From Anabaena sp. 4-3 (GTDB taxonomy: Bacteria; Cyanobacteriota; Cyanobacteriia; Cyanobacteriales; Nostocaceae): a stretch of 64,000 nt of DNA. How positions within the stretch are numbered: position 1 is the first letter of the stretch; each line of letters opens with the position of its first letter. This document shows positions 8,851 to 17,938 of this stretch, piece by piece. Where the stretch lies: positions 141,987 through 205,986 of the forward strand of contig NZ_LUHJ01000061.1 in the NCBI RefSeq assembly GCF_001597745.1, given 5' to 3'. The position numbers were made by a program, and so were the translations under genes. Below the pieces are notes generated by a model. The model was not told where the DNA came from and ran no database searches. It saw nothing but the letters and a program-made list of their open reading frames with translations.

Positions 8851-8971
8851 ATTATTTGACCACATCATCTAAATTCCGTTGTCTTGCTTTGACAAATAAT
8901 TTCTCAAGCTGAAAGTCACAAAGTTTAATTTTGTTTAATTTTGAGTCCAGCTTGTGATGTGGTCAAATAAT
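8851..8971. repeat. 121-base element with perfect 17-base inverted ends
   Basis: ATTATTTGACCACATCA at 8851-8867 is the exact complement of 8955-8971. A second inner pair, CAAGCTG near 8905 and CAGCTTG near 8950, adds structure. There is no ORF inside. It lies between the stop of the large repeat protein and the start of the dehydrogenase, and resembles a miniature inverted-repeat element. Confidence 0.65.
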
Positions 8972-9034
8972 CTACTGCTCTACAGTAATTAAATCTGTTG
9001 CTGTTTTTACTCTGCCTAAAGTAACAAAAGATGG

Positions 9035-11935
9035 TTATTGATTGCTCTCACCTAACTGGTGCGCTTGCACAGATGGCAGTTCAGTAGATTTGGTTGAGAG
9101 AGGTTTAAATGGCTTGAATGTGTTGATATCTACACAGTTGGTACTATCTAGCTTCACTCTAAGTTCAGAACTGAAAGTAACTAGCTGCTCGACGAGAGCC
9201 TGGCGGTCAGTTAAGCAGCCTTTGATTGCCATGAGTTCTCCCAAAGTCCATTCATAAAGATGTCTGTCTGCATTGTTAATAATCACAGTCAGTTCATTCC
9301 TGATTCTCAAAATTTGGTTGAGAATCTCGTCTACTTTCACATTGATCAAATTGGCAATTAGGATGTTGAAGGAATCTCTGTCTCCGATAATATTGATCAT
9401 TTCATCAACATACTGTCTAACCAGATTGATGAATGTTTGATTCCACTCGTTACGGACATTCTCAATTTTGATGTCAACATCTCTGTAGATGTTATGAATT
9501 TTGTTGTTAATTTCTGCGCTATTAACAATGAAATTTAGCATTCTGTTATTAATTTCATTGCTATTCAACACAACACTCTCAATTCTTTGGTGTATTTGAG
9601 AATTATTGTGGAAGATATTCTGAATCTTCTGGGTGATTTGCTCGTTATCAAAGATTTGGTTAATAACAACTTGATTATTAGTTACATTGTGCTGTAAGCG
9701 GTGATCAATGTACTGGTTAAGCTCAATATTGTTATTAACAATTCTCTGAGTAATTAATCTTGTAAATCCCTCTCTACCACCTATTACGTTGATTAATTCA
9801 TCAACTTGTTCTGTCACCAGACTGATGAATGTCTCATTCCACTCTTGGCGGATATTATTAATCTTGTTGTTGATTTCAGTACTGTTAGCCACAACATTGA
9901 CAATAGCATGATTAACTTCGGTATTGTGGTTAACAGTTTGCTCTAAACGTTGGTCAAGGTACTGGTTGAATACATCATTATCATTGATAATGTTTTGGGT
10001 AATCAGTTGGATGTGGTTTTGTATCTTTTGCTCAAAAGAATTGTCTATTTCCTGGCTAACGTAGTGATTAAACTCATTACTGTTAGCTATATTCTGAGTT
10101 ATTAGGTTAATGTTGTTGTGTATCTTCTGCTCGAAGGTATTGTCTATTTGCTGATTAACCTGCTGGTCAATGTAATGATTGAATTCCTGCTTATTGACGA
10201 TATTGTTGATAATCAGTTCAATGTTGTTGCGTACTTTTTCCTCGAAATTATTATCGATTTGCTGACTGACATACTGATTAAATTCAGTATTGTTGTTGAC
10301 AATGGTTTGAGTAATTAAGTTGACGTTGTTGCGTATATTCTGCTCGAAGGTTTGGTTGATTTGCTGATTAACTTGTCGCTCGATGTACTGGTTGAGTTCT
10401 TGCTGATTAACAATGTTGTTGATAATTAAGCTAACGTTATTACGTATTCTTTGCTCGAAGGTTTGGTCAATGTACTGATTGATTTGCTGGTTAATGTTCT
10501 CCGTTACTTTTCTGTTAATCTTATCTTGTAAAATCCTCTCTAAATAGCCAGACAAACCCTGTAAATGCTGATTGAAGCTAAACTCTACTTGCTGCAAATA
10601 GGCATCCATCGAAAACTTGACTTTTGCCACTTCTACAGACAGATTTTTAAAATGTTTCTCATAGTGTTTCAATAGCCACTGTTCGAGTTGATCCCAATAT
10701 TTAGCTTCAAGGGTTACATCAGTTTCATCTATCACGCCGATAGAAGTATTAATCTGCTGTAACTGCTCTTCCCACTTCTTCTTAAATTCTTCCTCATTAA
10801 AATGGAAGGTGAATTCTGGTGCATTACCCACCAGTTCACGACTGACAGACCCACCATTACCTTCAGTTGTGATCACAGTCTTGCCTGTAACAGTTTTTCC
10901 TGTTTGCTGTTGACTGAATTGATGATTTTCTTGCTTTCTATATGCTTCAGTTAATTCATCTGCACTGAGTGACTTGATTTCTAGAATAATCTGACCTTCA
11001 TTATCTTCTTTGTAGGTGTCAAAAAATAAACCTGTGAGTGTAGTTTTTTCTTTGACCTCTAAAACTACTTCATCCTTGAGACCATTTAATGAAACCCAGG
11101 TCTCTTCAGTTTCAATGCCTGTCAGTTTGGTAACAAATTTTCCACCTTTGAGCAAAATTAATGCCCAAGGTTCTATATTAAATTTTTTATGGTCTGACCA
11201 ATAGGTAGCATTGCCTTGACGAATTTTTATGCGATAATTACCTGGGTTCAATTCAACAAAGTTAGAACCGGATTGTTTGAGAGTTGACAGGTAATTGTCA
11301 TCAAGAAGATAACAGTTTTGTTTGCTATCTACTGTGAGATTTACAGGATTAAAAAATTGCTTGTCGCTAGTGATTAGTAGGTTAATTGAACCACTATTAT
11401 CTTCCTTATTAAAATCAAAGAACAAAGCATTAAGAACTGCTCTTTCTTTGACTTCTAGCTTTAAAGTATCATTGTATCCATTTAAAGTTGTCCAGGTTGC
11501 GCCTACCTCTAAACCTGTATTTTTGTTGATAAATTTACTACCATTGTCTCCATATATCCACAGTAGCACAAAAGGCTCACCTGGTGTTTTGGTGTTGCTG
11601 TAGCTATACCGACCCCCAGTAATCTTGATATCAAAATTACCTTTATCAAAAACAAAAGTTGTTGCAACATTTTGTTGCAAATTGTTCATGTGGTTAGCAT
11701 CGATAACATAACAATGGGTTTTAGTATCGATAGTTAAAGACTTCATATTTTTCTCCTCGAAAGCTTTAAGACCTTGCGAAACTTTTGAATTTTCAGAGTT
11801 ATCTTCTAGGTTGACTTCTGGAGTGATTTCGGTAGGATTTATATAGCTATAGCTTCTGCGATCGCTCGTACTTGTTTCTTTGTTTTGCTGTCGCATGAAA
11901 CTAAATATTTTTGTCACTAAACTACATATTCCCAT
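9035..11935 (-). CDS. Large Asn/Gln/Ile-rich repeat protein with duplicated N-terminal beta domain
   Basis: I do not recognise a named family. From residue 64, two homologous beta-rich modules of about 130 residues follow each other: SLTIDTKTHCYVIDANHM... and VNLTVDSKQNCYLLDDNYLS..., each ending near LFFDxxKEDNxGxI. A linker (about 330-460) leads into a long helical region (about 470-900) built of units of roughly 34-37 residues around QQINQTFEQNIRNNVNLI and NQYIDQ. A larger block containing EWNxTFIxLVxxxVDExIN occurs twice near the C-terminal half. There is no signal peptide or membrane span. A very strong ribosome binding site (AGGAGAAAAAT) precedes an internal ATG at 11746 (MKSLTIDT), exactly at the start of the first module; the true protein may be 903 residues. 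It may be a fibrous or scaffold protein (inference). Confidence 0.75.
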   Translation of the reverse strand: MGICSLVTKIFSFMRQQNKETSTSDRRSYSYINPTEITPEVNLEDNSENSKVSQGLKAFEEKNMKSLTIDTKTHCYVIDANHMNNLQQNVATTFVFDKGNFDIKITGGRYSYSNTKTPGEPFVLLWIYGDNGSKFINKNTGLEVGATWTTLNGYNDTLKLEVKERAVLNALFFDFNKEDNSGSINLLITSDKQFFNPVNLTVDSKQNCYLLDDNYLSTLKQSGSNFVELNPGNYRIKIRQGNATYWSDHKKFNIEPWALILLKGGKFVTKLTGIETEETWVSLNGLKDEVVLEVKEKTTLTGLFFDTYKEDNEGQIILEIKSLSADELTEAYRKQENHQFSQQQTGKTVTGKTVITTEGNGGSVSRELVGNAPEFTFHFNEEEFKKKWEEQLQQINTSIGVIDETDVTLEAKYWDQLEQWLLKHYEKHFKNLSVEVAKVKFSMDAYLQQVEFSFNQHLQGLSGYLERILQDKINRKVTENINQQINQYIDQTFEQRIRNNVSLIINNIVNQQELNQYIERQVNQQINQTFEQNIRNNVNLITQTIVNNNTEFNQYVSQQIDNNFEEKVRNNIELIINNIVNKQEFNHYIDQQVNQQIDNTFEQKIHNNINLITQNIANSNEFNHYVSQEIDNSFEQKIQNHIQLITQNIINDNDVFNQYLDQRLEQTVNHNTEVNHAIVNVVANSTEINNKINNIRQEWNETFISLVTEQVDELINVIGGREGFTRLITQRIVNNNIELNQYIDHRLQHNVTNNQVVINQIFDNEQITQKIQNIFHNNSQIHQRIESVVLNSNEINNRMLNFIVNSAEINNKIHNIYRDVDIKIENVRNEWNQTFINLVRQYVDEMINIIGDRDSFNILIANLINVKVDEILNQILRIRNELTVIINNADRHLYEWTLGELMAIKGCLTDRQALVEQLVTFSSELRVKLDSTNCVDINTFKPFKPLSTKSTELPSVQAHQLGESNQ

Positions 11936-12086
11936 AGTTACAAGCTCATACGAGTGTTAAAAATATAGGGTTTAGTCTGCTTTATAGATAAATGACTGCA
12001 TTTTTTAGTGTGTATCTCATTCGATTAAAAATCATGAAAAGATAGATAACTAAATTTTATTGGTCTTAATTGTTCAAATACTAAAT

Positions 12087-12221
12087 TAGAATGCTTGTTA
12101 ATTTTTAATCCAAATTTTCGTGCATTAGTAAGACTCAAACCTCTTTCTTAAGAAAGAAACCTATTGACGATTATTGTGGTGACTGGCACAACAGTAATCA
12201 TATCTATTGACAAGCATTCTA
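12087..12221. repeat. 135-base region bounded by 12-base inverted repeats
   Basis: TAGAATGCTTGT (12087-12098) is the exact complement of ACAAGCATTCTA (12210-12221). Between them is a perfect 16-base palindrome, TCTTTCTTAAGAAAGA (12142-12157), a possible operator or part of a folded element. It lies upstream of the large repeat protein gene. The whole 11936-12526 gap otherwise shows only a GTCCAT...ATGGAC repeat (12321-12350) and no gene. Confidence 0.5.
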
Positions 12222-12452
12222 CTATTTTCTACCAACAAAATTCATGAATAACAAGCAGTGGTATTAGAATTAAAAGACATATTTCTAAAGTAGTAAAAGA
12301 TGTTATAGTAAGTTTAGGTTGTCCATGCTAACCAGACAGTATCAATGGACATAAACGCAAAAAAAACGCTGCTCTCCGGCGAACGAAAGAGTAAGTGAGT
12401 TCAATCAATTCAGGTGAAATTTTGGCAATTAGTTCTAGATTTTCAGCATAAA

Positions 12453-12480
12453 AACCTGATTTTTATTGATGAATCAGGTT
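12453..12480 (-). terminator. Possible terminator after the SRPBCC gene
   Basis: On the minus strand, AACCTGAT pairs with ATCAGGTT over a 12-base loop and is followed by a short T-rich run. It lies about 50 bases after the stop of the SRPBCC gene at 12527, in the right orientation to end its transcript. Confidence 0.5.
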
Positions 12481-12526
12481 AAAATTTATTTGTCTGATTT
12501 TTCTTGAGTCCGATTCGCGTCTTCTT

Positions 12527-13213
12527 CTACTTCCTCCCAGAAGGTTGTCCTTGGGTGGTGGCGATTTCCCCGGCTTCCATGAGCATTTTGAAGCGGCGTA
12601 ATTCGTCGCCGATTTGTTGTTCTGGTTCTTCACCGAAAAGTTTGGCGAATATTGCCGCTAATGTTCCGCCTGGGGGATTGTATTCTAAAACTACTTTGAC
12701 TTCTGTACCGCGATCGCCTGGGGCTTTTTTAAACCTCACAAAACCAGAGTTTTCCACATCTGCACCTTCGACGGAAGCCCAAGAAATAAACTCATTTTCT
12801 CGATCTTCTAAAATGTCTGCATCCCATTCTACGCTGTTACCTAAAGGTGCATTGGCTATCCAGTGAGAACGTCTATCATTGTAGACTCTGACATATTTGA
12901 GATGCTTCATAAATGTGGGCAGATTCTCAAAGTTATGCCAATAACGGTAAAGTTCCTCTGCTGGTTTATCAATTGTCACCGTTTTTTCAACTTTGATTGG
13001 TTTATTCAAACCGATAGCTGCTTGCACTTGCTCAATTGTGCTATGTTTGGTTGCTTTTTGGGCAACAACGCCACCACCAGCTAAAGCCGTCAGCACTCCC
13101 CGCAAAGAGGCTTGTTTTAAACCCGTCAAAACTAACGCCCCATCCCTAATTAGAGATGCCCAACGCTCCATTTCGCCGGCTTGTGTCTGTTTTTCTCCTG
13201 ATGTCAAAGTCAT
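12527..13213 (-). CDS. SRPBCC (START/polyketide cyclase-like) family protein
   Basis: A 228-residue protein with a helical N-terminal part (about 1-70, including GVLTALAGGGVVAQKA) followed by an SRPBCC lipid- or ligand-binding fold. The fold starts at VEKTVTIDKPAEELYRYW and includes FENLPTFMKHL, SHWIANAPLGNSVEWDADI and VVLEYNPPGG. This arrangement matches the bacterial group of COG5637-like proteins often found with stress genes. No enzyme activity can be assigned. It precedes the DJ-1/PfpI gene cluster on the same strand, separated by a palindromic repeat at 13263-13302. Confidence 0.85.
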   Translation of the reverse strand: MTLTSGEKQTQAGEMERWASLIRDGALVLTGLKQASLRGVLTALAGGGVVAQKATKHSTIEQVQAAIGLNKPIKVEKTVTIDKPAEELYRYWHNFENLPTFMKHLKYVRVYNDRRSHWIANAPLGNSVEWDADILEDRENEFISWASVEGADVENSGFVRFKKAPGDRGTEVKVVLEYNPPGGTLAAIFAKLFGEEPEQQIGDELRRFKMLMEAGEIATTQGQPSGRK

Positions 13214-13262
13214 ACCAATTCAAAATTCTCTCATTCAAAATTCAAAATTAAACAGATGTCTT

Positions 13263-13302
13263 GTAGGGTGCGTCAGACTTTTTCATATCTGACGCACCCT
13301 AC
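13263..13302. repeat. GTAGGGTGCGTCAGA inverted-repeat element, copy 2
   Basis: Both 15-base arms are identical to those at 1181-1246, but the centre is only 10 bases (CTTTTTCATA). On RNA this makes a strong hairpin between the PfpI-fusion gene and the SRPBCC gene. Confidence 0.8.
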
Positions 13303-13385
13303 TAATATGTCAGTCGCCTAAATCCTGATTAAATCACTTCTAACTTTTGCTCCTCATCTCCCTCAACTCCCCTACTCCCTCACAT

Positions 13386-14480
13386 TCAAACAGCCGCCCC
13401 AGTTGTAGGCTTGGGAGGCTGCACTTCAGTAGTAGCCATACGTCTGCGATATAAGTCTGCTAATCGCTGTTCGTATTTGAGTAAGTCGTGGTATATTTCT
13501 TTAAAAATGGCGGTGGCAACTGGGTCAGTGAACATAGCACACAAGTTACCAATATCACCCAAACCTGTCTGCACATCACCCAAGGCGCAACGCAACTGAT
13601 AGATATCATCGCTACCTGTGAAGGCGGATTTGACTTTGGCGTATTGATTAGCAATGTTTGCTCCAAACGAAGGTTTTTCACCCAGCTTGTGGAGATAGGT
13701 TTCTAGCCTTTCAATATGACGTTGTTTATTAGTAATCATTTCTTGAAACAACGCCTTGAGTTGTGTATCTGATTCTTTATCGGCGTATTTCTCCAAAGCT
13801 TCTAGGGAATAACGCTCACCACCTAAAGCAGTATTGATACCTCTAAGAATCTCTCCTTTAGTGGAACCACCCCAAGCATCGGCGATTTTCCACCATTCGG
13901 CACTGGTATCATTTTCATCTGGTAATGCTGCGTCTTTACCACCGTAACCCAGACGGCTTAATATTGCGGTGGTGAAAATTGCTAAATCTCCGGGTTCACG
14001 GGATGTGATGAGATTTCCGTCAACTACTAGGGGATTATCGAGGTAATTCGCACCAGCATTAATCATATCTTTGCTGATAGAACTAAAACCAGTGGCTCGC
14101 TTACCTTTGAGTAAATCACCTTCTATTAAAAGTTGTGGCCCGTGACAGACGGCTGCTACCCATTTACCTTGCTGCATTGCTGCTTGTACAAAGCGGACTG
14201 TGTTGGGGTTGCGGCGCATTTTATCAGGAGCCATACCACCAGGAATGACTACGGCATCAAATTCGGAAGCGATCGCCTCTGTAGTGGTAGCATCAGCTTG
14301 TGTCGAAAGTTTGCCGCGTTTACCCTTATATTTTTCATTCATCCGCGAACCCAGCACTACTACCTCAAACCCGGCTTGTTTTAGCCCATGACAAGGAATA
14401 ATAAATTCTGTATCTTCTACTGCTTGTTCAATCAGAATAGCTACTCTTTTCTTAACTGCATGATGATTATTGTTAGTCAT
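13386..14480 (-). CDS. DJ-1/PfpI-family protein fused to a ferritin-like helical domain
   Basis: Residues 1-195 form a class I glutamine amidotransferase-like DJ-1/PfpI domain: VAILIEQAVEDTEF, FDAVVIPGGMAPD, and the nucleophile elbow WVAAVCHGPQLL with the conserved Cys. Residues about 205-345 are a separate helical domain with Glu/His-rich helices (ALGGERYSLEALEKYAD, NKQRHIERLETYL, EIYHDLLKYEQRLADLY) in a ferritin-like pattern. PfpI proteins are usually 170-200 residues, so this 364-residue protein is a fusion. DJ-1/PfpI members act as chaperones, deglycases or hydrolases; the role of the second domain (metal binding, oxidant defence) is inferred. A good ribosome binding site (AAGGAAAG) supports the start. 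Confidence 0.82.
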   Translation of the reverse strand: MTNNNHHAVKKRVAILIEQAVEDTEFIIPCHGLKQAGFEVVVLGSRMNEKYKGKRGKLSTQADATTTEAIASEFDAVVIPGGMAPDKMRRNPNTVRFVQAAMQQGKWVAAVCHGPQLLIEGDLLKGKRATGFSSISKDMINAGANYLDNPLVVDGNLITSREPGDLAIFTTAILSRLGYGGKDAALPDENDTSAEWWKIADAWGGSTKGEILRGINTALGGERYSLEALEKYADKESDTQLKALFQEMITNKQRHIERLETYLHKLGEKPSFGANIANQYAKVKSAFTGSDDIYQLRCALGDVQTGLGDIGNLCAMFTDPVATAIFKEIYHDLLKYEQRLADLYRRRMATTEVQPPKPTTGAAV

Positions 14481-14539
14481 ATTCTTTCCTTTTTATTGGT
14501 CTACCAATCTGTACTTTTTCAGGGGAAATTTTAAATTTT

Positions 14540-14941
14540 TTATGCTGGTATTTCACTACTGGGTGATTTCCCAAACATTTCTTCATAATCCTGCGAAAAA
14601 TGATGATGCAGTTTGGCAAATTCTTCAGGCTTGACGGCATTCTGCAAAACTGCAAACACAGCCCGCACATGAATTGCTGTTGTTGTTGGTTCTATATCCT
14701 CTTTTTCACTCACACGCACAATAAAATTTTGCAAATTAAAATCCTGATCAGGTTGTCCTTCTCTCCCTCGCAAACAGCCACCTAATTCCTGTGGTAGTTG
14801 ACTGGCTAAATCTTGTGCTTCATCACCTGAAATCCGTTCTTTAATTGTTTCTAGTGTGGCACGAGTAGCGCGTTCTGCTTCTTCACGAGAGTTAGATTGA
14901 GCGAGGCTTTGCACATGGGTAATAAACTCAGTGTATTCCAC
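14540..14941 (-). CDS. DUF2267 domain protein
   Basis: A 133-residue protein of the DUF2267 family: EYTEFITHVQSLAQ, then EAERATRATLETIKERIS, DLASQLPQELG and NFIVRVSEKEDI, a repeated helical arrangement. The molecular function is unknown; the family is frequent in stress gene clusters. The frame is open to an ATG at 14974 that lies in a TTGAATTTTGAATT repeat. The GTG at 14941 has a ribosome binding site (GGGAGAG) four bases upstream and starts exactly at the conserved domain, so it is preferred. It is upstream of the PfpI fusion gene on the same strand and is probably co-transcribed with it. Confidence 0.82.
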   Translation of the reverse strand: MEYTEFITHVQSLAQSNSREEAERATRATLETIKERISGDEAQDLASQLPQELGGCLRGREGQPDQDFNLQNFIVRVSEKEDIEPTTTAIHVRAVFAVLQNAVKPEEFAKLHHHFSQDYEEMFGKSPSSEIPA

Positions 14942-15335
14942 TTTTCTCTCCCCTATATACAATTCAAAATTCAAAATTCAAAATTCGTTTTTTATTTACA
15001 ATATTCTTTTTAATAATCAGCTTATTTACTGGCAATTAATTAAATTGGGCATTTCAATAATATTTAACTAACAAAAAAAATAGTTATGAGTAGGTAAGTT
15101 TCATCTAAATCTTTTTATTTTCAAGTTGAGAACTCCTAGCTCATAACTACCGAATTCAACTACAACAACTACAAGTGGCTTGACCTTGATTTCATACTCT
15201 TAAAGTATGCTGTCATAGCAATTTTTCCGTCGTTCTTAGGAAATAGATTCTTTTATGCCGAAAGTTGTACAACCTTTGTAGTACAACATGAAGACAAGAA
15301 AACGTTATTGTGTGGGTATAGAAAAGGCTAAAATT
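14942..15335. other. Divergent intergenic region with small palindrome
   Basis: Promoter-containing gap between the DUF2267 gene (minus) and the DUF6335-like gene (plus). It begins with TTCAAAATTCAAAA repeats at 14961-14987. At 15264-15287, GTTGTAC...GTACAAC forms a 7-base inverted repeat about 50 bases before the plus-strand ATG and could be an operator. Nothing else is recognisable. Confidence 0.4.
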
Positions 15336-15752
15336 ATGACAGAGCAAAATAATCATCAAAATAATCAAGATAATCAAGAAGAAATTAAATATGATGATTT
15401 GCCACAGGAAGTTACAGAATCCTATGGAACTGGTGTAAAAGACCTACCAGGATACAATATTGGTGGGCGATCGCTGCAAGTCAAAAGACATGAGTACACA
15501 GATACCAGTCCCGAACTCACCGGTGGTGACATTGATGCTTATTGGCAAGATGCAGACGCAGTAGGCGATGAAGCGGTGGGTGGTACTGCTCCCACACCCG
15601 ATCAAAATGTCACAGAAGATATAGAAAAAGCTGTGGGATTGGAAATGAACGATAAAGCATTTCTCCGCACCAACGACATTTTAGAACAGCGTGATGATAG
15701 ACGCTGGGAATTAGACCCCAAGTCTTCAGAAGATTATGAAGAACGCAGGTAG
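15336..15752 (+). CDS. DUF6335-like cyanobacterial protein
   Basis: A small acidic, soluble protein (138 residues from MTEQNN) with an Asn/Gln-rich start, the block LPQEVTESYGTGVKDLPGY, then SPELTGGDIDAYWQDADAVG and GGTAPTPDQNVTEDIEKA, and a charged end. I recognise this as a cyanobacterial conserved family of unknown function (DUF6335-like). An upstream in-frame ATG at 15288 adds 16 residues with no family resemblance; the start at 15336 is preferred. It is divergent from the DUF2267/PfpI unit and convergent with the universal stress protein gene. Confidence 0.75.
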   Translation: MTEQNNHQNNQDNQEEIKYDDLPQEVTESYGTGVKDLPGYNIGGRSLQVKRHEYTDTSPELTGGDIDAYWQDADAVGDEAVGGTAPTPDQNVTEDIEKAVGLEMNDKAFLRTNDILEQRDDRRWELDPKSSEDYEERR

Positions 15753-15804
15753 AAACTGGGGATAAGGAAGCGGAGGGAGCAGAGGAGTTTTTTTCCCCAA
15801 AATT

Positions 15805-15869
15805 CAAGAATTTTGAATTTTGAATTTTGAATTTTGAATTGATCTGCCCCAATCCCCAATCCCCAATCC
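15805..15869. repeat. TTGAATTT and CCCCAAT tandem repeats
   Basis: Four units around TTTTGAA are followed by CCCCAATCCCCAATCCC. Both are typical intergenic short tandem repeats of this genome; the first type also occurs at 2403-2426, 14961-14987, 23484-23510 and 28125-28155. They lie between convergent genes. Confidence 0.7.
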
Positions 15870-15877
15870 CTAGATAA

Positions 15878-16285
15878 CTAAGGCACAATTAACACAGGAC
15901 AAGGTGACAAGTTAATCACGCGAGTTGTAACGCTATCAGTTGCACCTTCTTCGGTTAAGCCTAGTCCCCGACAACCCATAATGATTAAATTTGCGCCGAT
16001 TTCGTCGGCGACATCGCAGATGGTAAAGGCTGGTTTACCTTGCCTTTCCATAATTTCTGATGTGATACCTTGCTGAGAAAATAAAGCTTGGGCATCTGCT
16101 AGCAGTTTAGCAACGGCTGCTGGTGACACCATAGGATCAGTAGTTGGCGCGTCTGGTGGTGATTCTTCAACCACAGACAGCAGCACTAACCGACTACCAT
16201 ATTGCTGTACAATGTTGGCGACAACATCGGCAGCTTCCCGCGCTTCCCGACTTTGATCAATTGGAAATAATACTGTCTTGAACAT
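15878..16285 (-). CDS. Universal stress protein (UspA family)
   Basis: A 135-residue single UspA domain. It begins FKTVLFPIDQSREAREAADV, has the hydrophobic strand RLVLLSVVEES and ends with the ATP-binding pattern NLIIMGCRGLG followed by SVTTRVINLSPCPVLIVP. The GxxG-type motif suggests nucleotide binding. Usp proteins help survival under stress, with no single known reaction. The start has an excellent ribosome binding site (AGGAGAG, five bases upstream). It is divergent from pgk and closes the run of stress genes. Confidence 0.9.
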   Translation of the reverse strand: MFKTVLFPIDQSREAREAADVVANIVQQYGSRLVLLSVVEESPPDAPTTDPMVSPAAVAKLLADAQALFSQQGITSEIMERQGKPAFTICDVADEIGANLIIMGCRGLGLTEEGATDSVTTRVINLSPCPVLIVP

Positions 16286-16375
16286 ATATCTCTCCTCAGC
16301 ACCCCCTACTCCGGTAAAATTTTGATGGTTCTACTTTCAAAACGATAACAAAAAGGCAATCAGGAGGGTTTGGCA

Positions 16376-17578
16376 GTGTCCAAAAAAACTTTAGCAAGTT
16401 TATCTGCGGCTGATATTTCTGGTAAACGCGCCTTCGTGCGGGTTGACTTTAATGTGCCTGTGGATGATCAAGGCAACATCACAGATGATACTCGCATTCG
16501 TGCTGCTCTACCAACCATTCAAGATTTAACGCAGAAGGGTGCTAAGGTCATTTTAGCAAGCCATTTTGGTCGTCCCAAAGGTGTGGATGACAAATTGCGT
16601 CTAACTCCGGTTGCAAAGCGTCTGTCTGAGTTATTGGGGCAAGAAGTCGTTAAAACTGATGACTGTATTGGCGATGAAGTCGCGGCAAAAGTGGCAGCTT
16701 TACAAAATGGTCAAGTTCTGTTACTAGAAAATGTCCGTTTTTATAAAGAAGAAGAGAAAAACGACCCAGAATTTGCTAAAAAGCTGGCTGCTAATGCCGA
16801 TTTTTATGTAAATGATGCTTTCGGTACTGCACACCGCGCCCATGCTTCTACTGAAGGTGTGACTAAATACCTGAGTCCTTCTGTGGCTGGTTATTTGATT
16901 GAGAAGGAATTGCAGTATTTACAAAGCGCAATTGAACAGCCTCAACGTCCTTTAGCCGCGATTGTGGGTGGTTCTAAGGTTTCTAGTAAAATCGGTGTCA
17001 TTGAAACTCTGCTTGAGAAGTGCGACAAGCTAATCATTGGTGGTGGGATGATTTTCACCTTCTACAAAGCCCGTGGTTTAAATGTGGGTAAGTCTTTGGT
17101 AGAAGAAGATAAGCTGGAATTGGCGAAGTCTTTGGAAGCTAAGGCGAAAGAGAAGGGTGTTACCTTCCTATTACCTACAGACATCGTATCTGCTGATAAA
17201 TTTGCCCCCGATGCTAATGCTACCACCGTCAGCATTGAAAATATTCCGGCTGATGGTATGGGTTTGGATATCGGGCCTGATTCTGTCAAAGTTTTCCAAG
17301 CAGCTTTGGCTGATTGTAAAACTGTGATTTGGAACGGGCCTATGGGTGTATTTGAGTTTGATAAATTTGCTGTAGGTACAGAAGCGATCGCTCGTACTCT
17401 AGCAGATATTAGCAAAACTGGTACAACCACGATCATCGGTGGCGGTGACTCTGTAGCGGCTGTTGAGAAGGTAGGTTTGGCTGATCAAATGAGCCATATC
17501 TCTACCGGCGGCGGCGCAAGCTTAGAGTTACTCGAAGGTAAAGTATTACCCGGTATCGCTGCTTTAGATGAAGCGTAA
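16376..17578 (+). CDS. pgk: Phosphoglycerate kinase
   Basis: Pgk interconverts 1,3-bisphosphoglycerate plus ADP with 3-phosphoglycerate plus ATP, serving both the Calvin cycle and glycolysis. Family signatures are complete: [14 protein letters not shown] near the start, [21 protein letters not shown], the Lys-rich [15 protein letters not shown], and the C-terminal [13 protein letters not shown] and [14 protein letters not shown]. The GTG at 16376 (MSKKTLAS) has AGGAGG eight bases upstream and yields the usual 400 residues; a TTG two codons earlier is too close to that site. It is divergent from the universal stress protein gene and apparently monocistronic. Confidence 0.97.
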   Translation: MSKKTLASLSAADISGKRAFVRVDFNVPVDDQGNITDDTRIRAALPTIQDLTQKGAKVILASHFGRPKGVDDKLRLTPVAKRLSELLGQEVVKTDDCIGDEVAAKVAALQNGQVLLLENVRFYKEEEKNDPEFAKKLAANADFYVNDAFGTAHRAHASTEGVTKYLSPSVAGYLIEKELQYLQSAIEQPQRPLAAIVGGSKVSSKIGVIETLLEKCDKLIIGGGMIFTFYKARGLNVGKSLVEEDKLELAKSLEAKAKEKGVTFLLPTDIVSADKFAPDANATTVSIENIPADGMGLDIGPDSVKVFQAALADCKTVIWNGPMGVFEFDKFAVGTEAIARTLADISKTGTTTIIGGGDSVAAVEKVGLADQMSHISTGGGASLELLEGKVLPGIAALDEA

Positions 17579-17938
17579 TTAGAGATTGGGGATTAGTGAC
17601 TAGGGATTAATCTCTAGTCTCTATCCTCATCCGCCTAGGAAGCAGGGGAACAGGGAACGGGGAATAGGGAACAGGGAACAGGGTAAAGAGGCAAATTTTG
17701 TGATCATATCCAAAATTTGTGGCTGATTGCTGATGTATATTAAGCCTTCGGCAATTTTTTGAGATTGATGCAAGCATATTAGGTACTGAAGAACCAGCAT
17801 TTTTGAAGGCTAAAATTTTAAATTTTTCTGTGTCACAGTTAATAATTTATAATTTTTTTGGTAAATTAAATTTAATTAAATAATAATTAAGCTGAAAAAT
17901 TTAAATTTTGTATTTAAATTTTTCGAGGGTGGAAGAAG
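17579..17938. other. Intergenic region with GGGAACA-type repeats
   Basis: After pgk there are GATTGGGGATTAGTGACTAG-type repeats and, at about 17645-17690, tandem units of GGGAACAGG. The remainder (17700-17938) is strongly AT-rich. It presumably carries the promoter of the small gene at 17939. No RNA gene was recognised. Confidence 0.5.
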
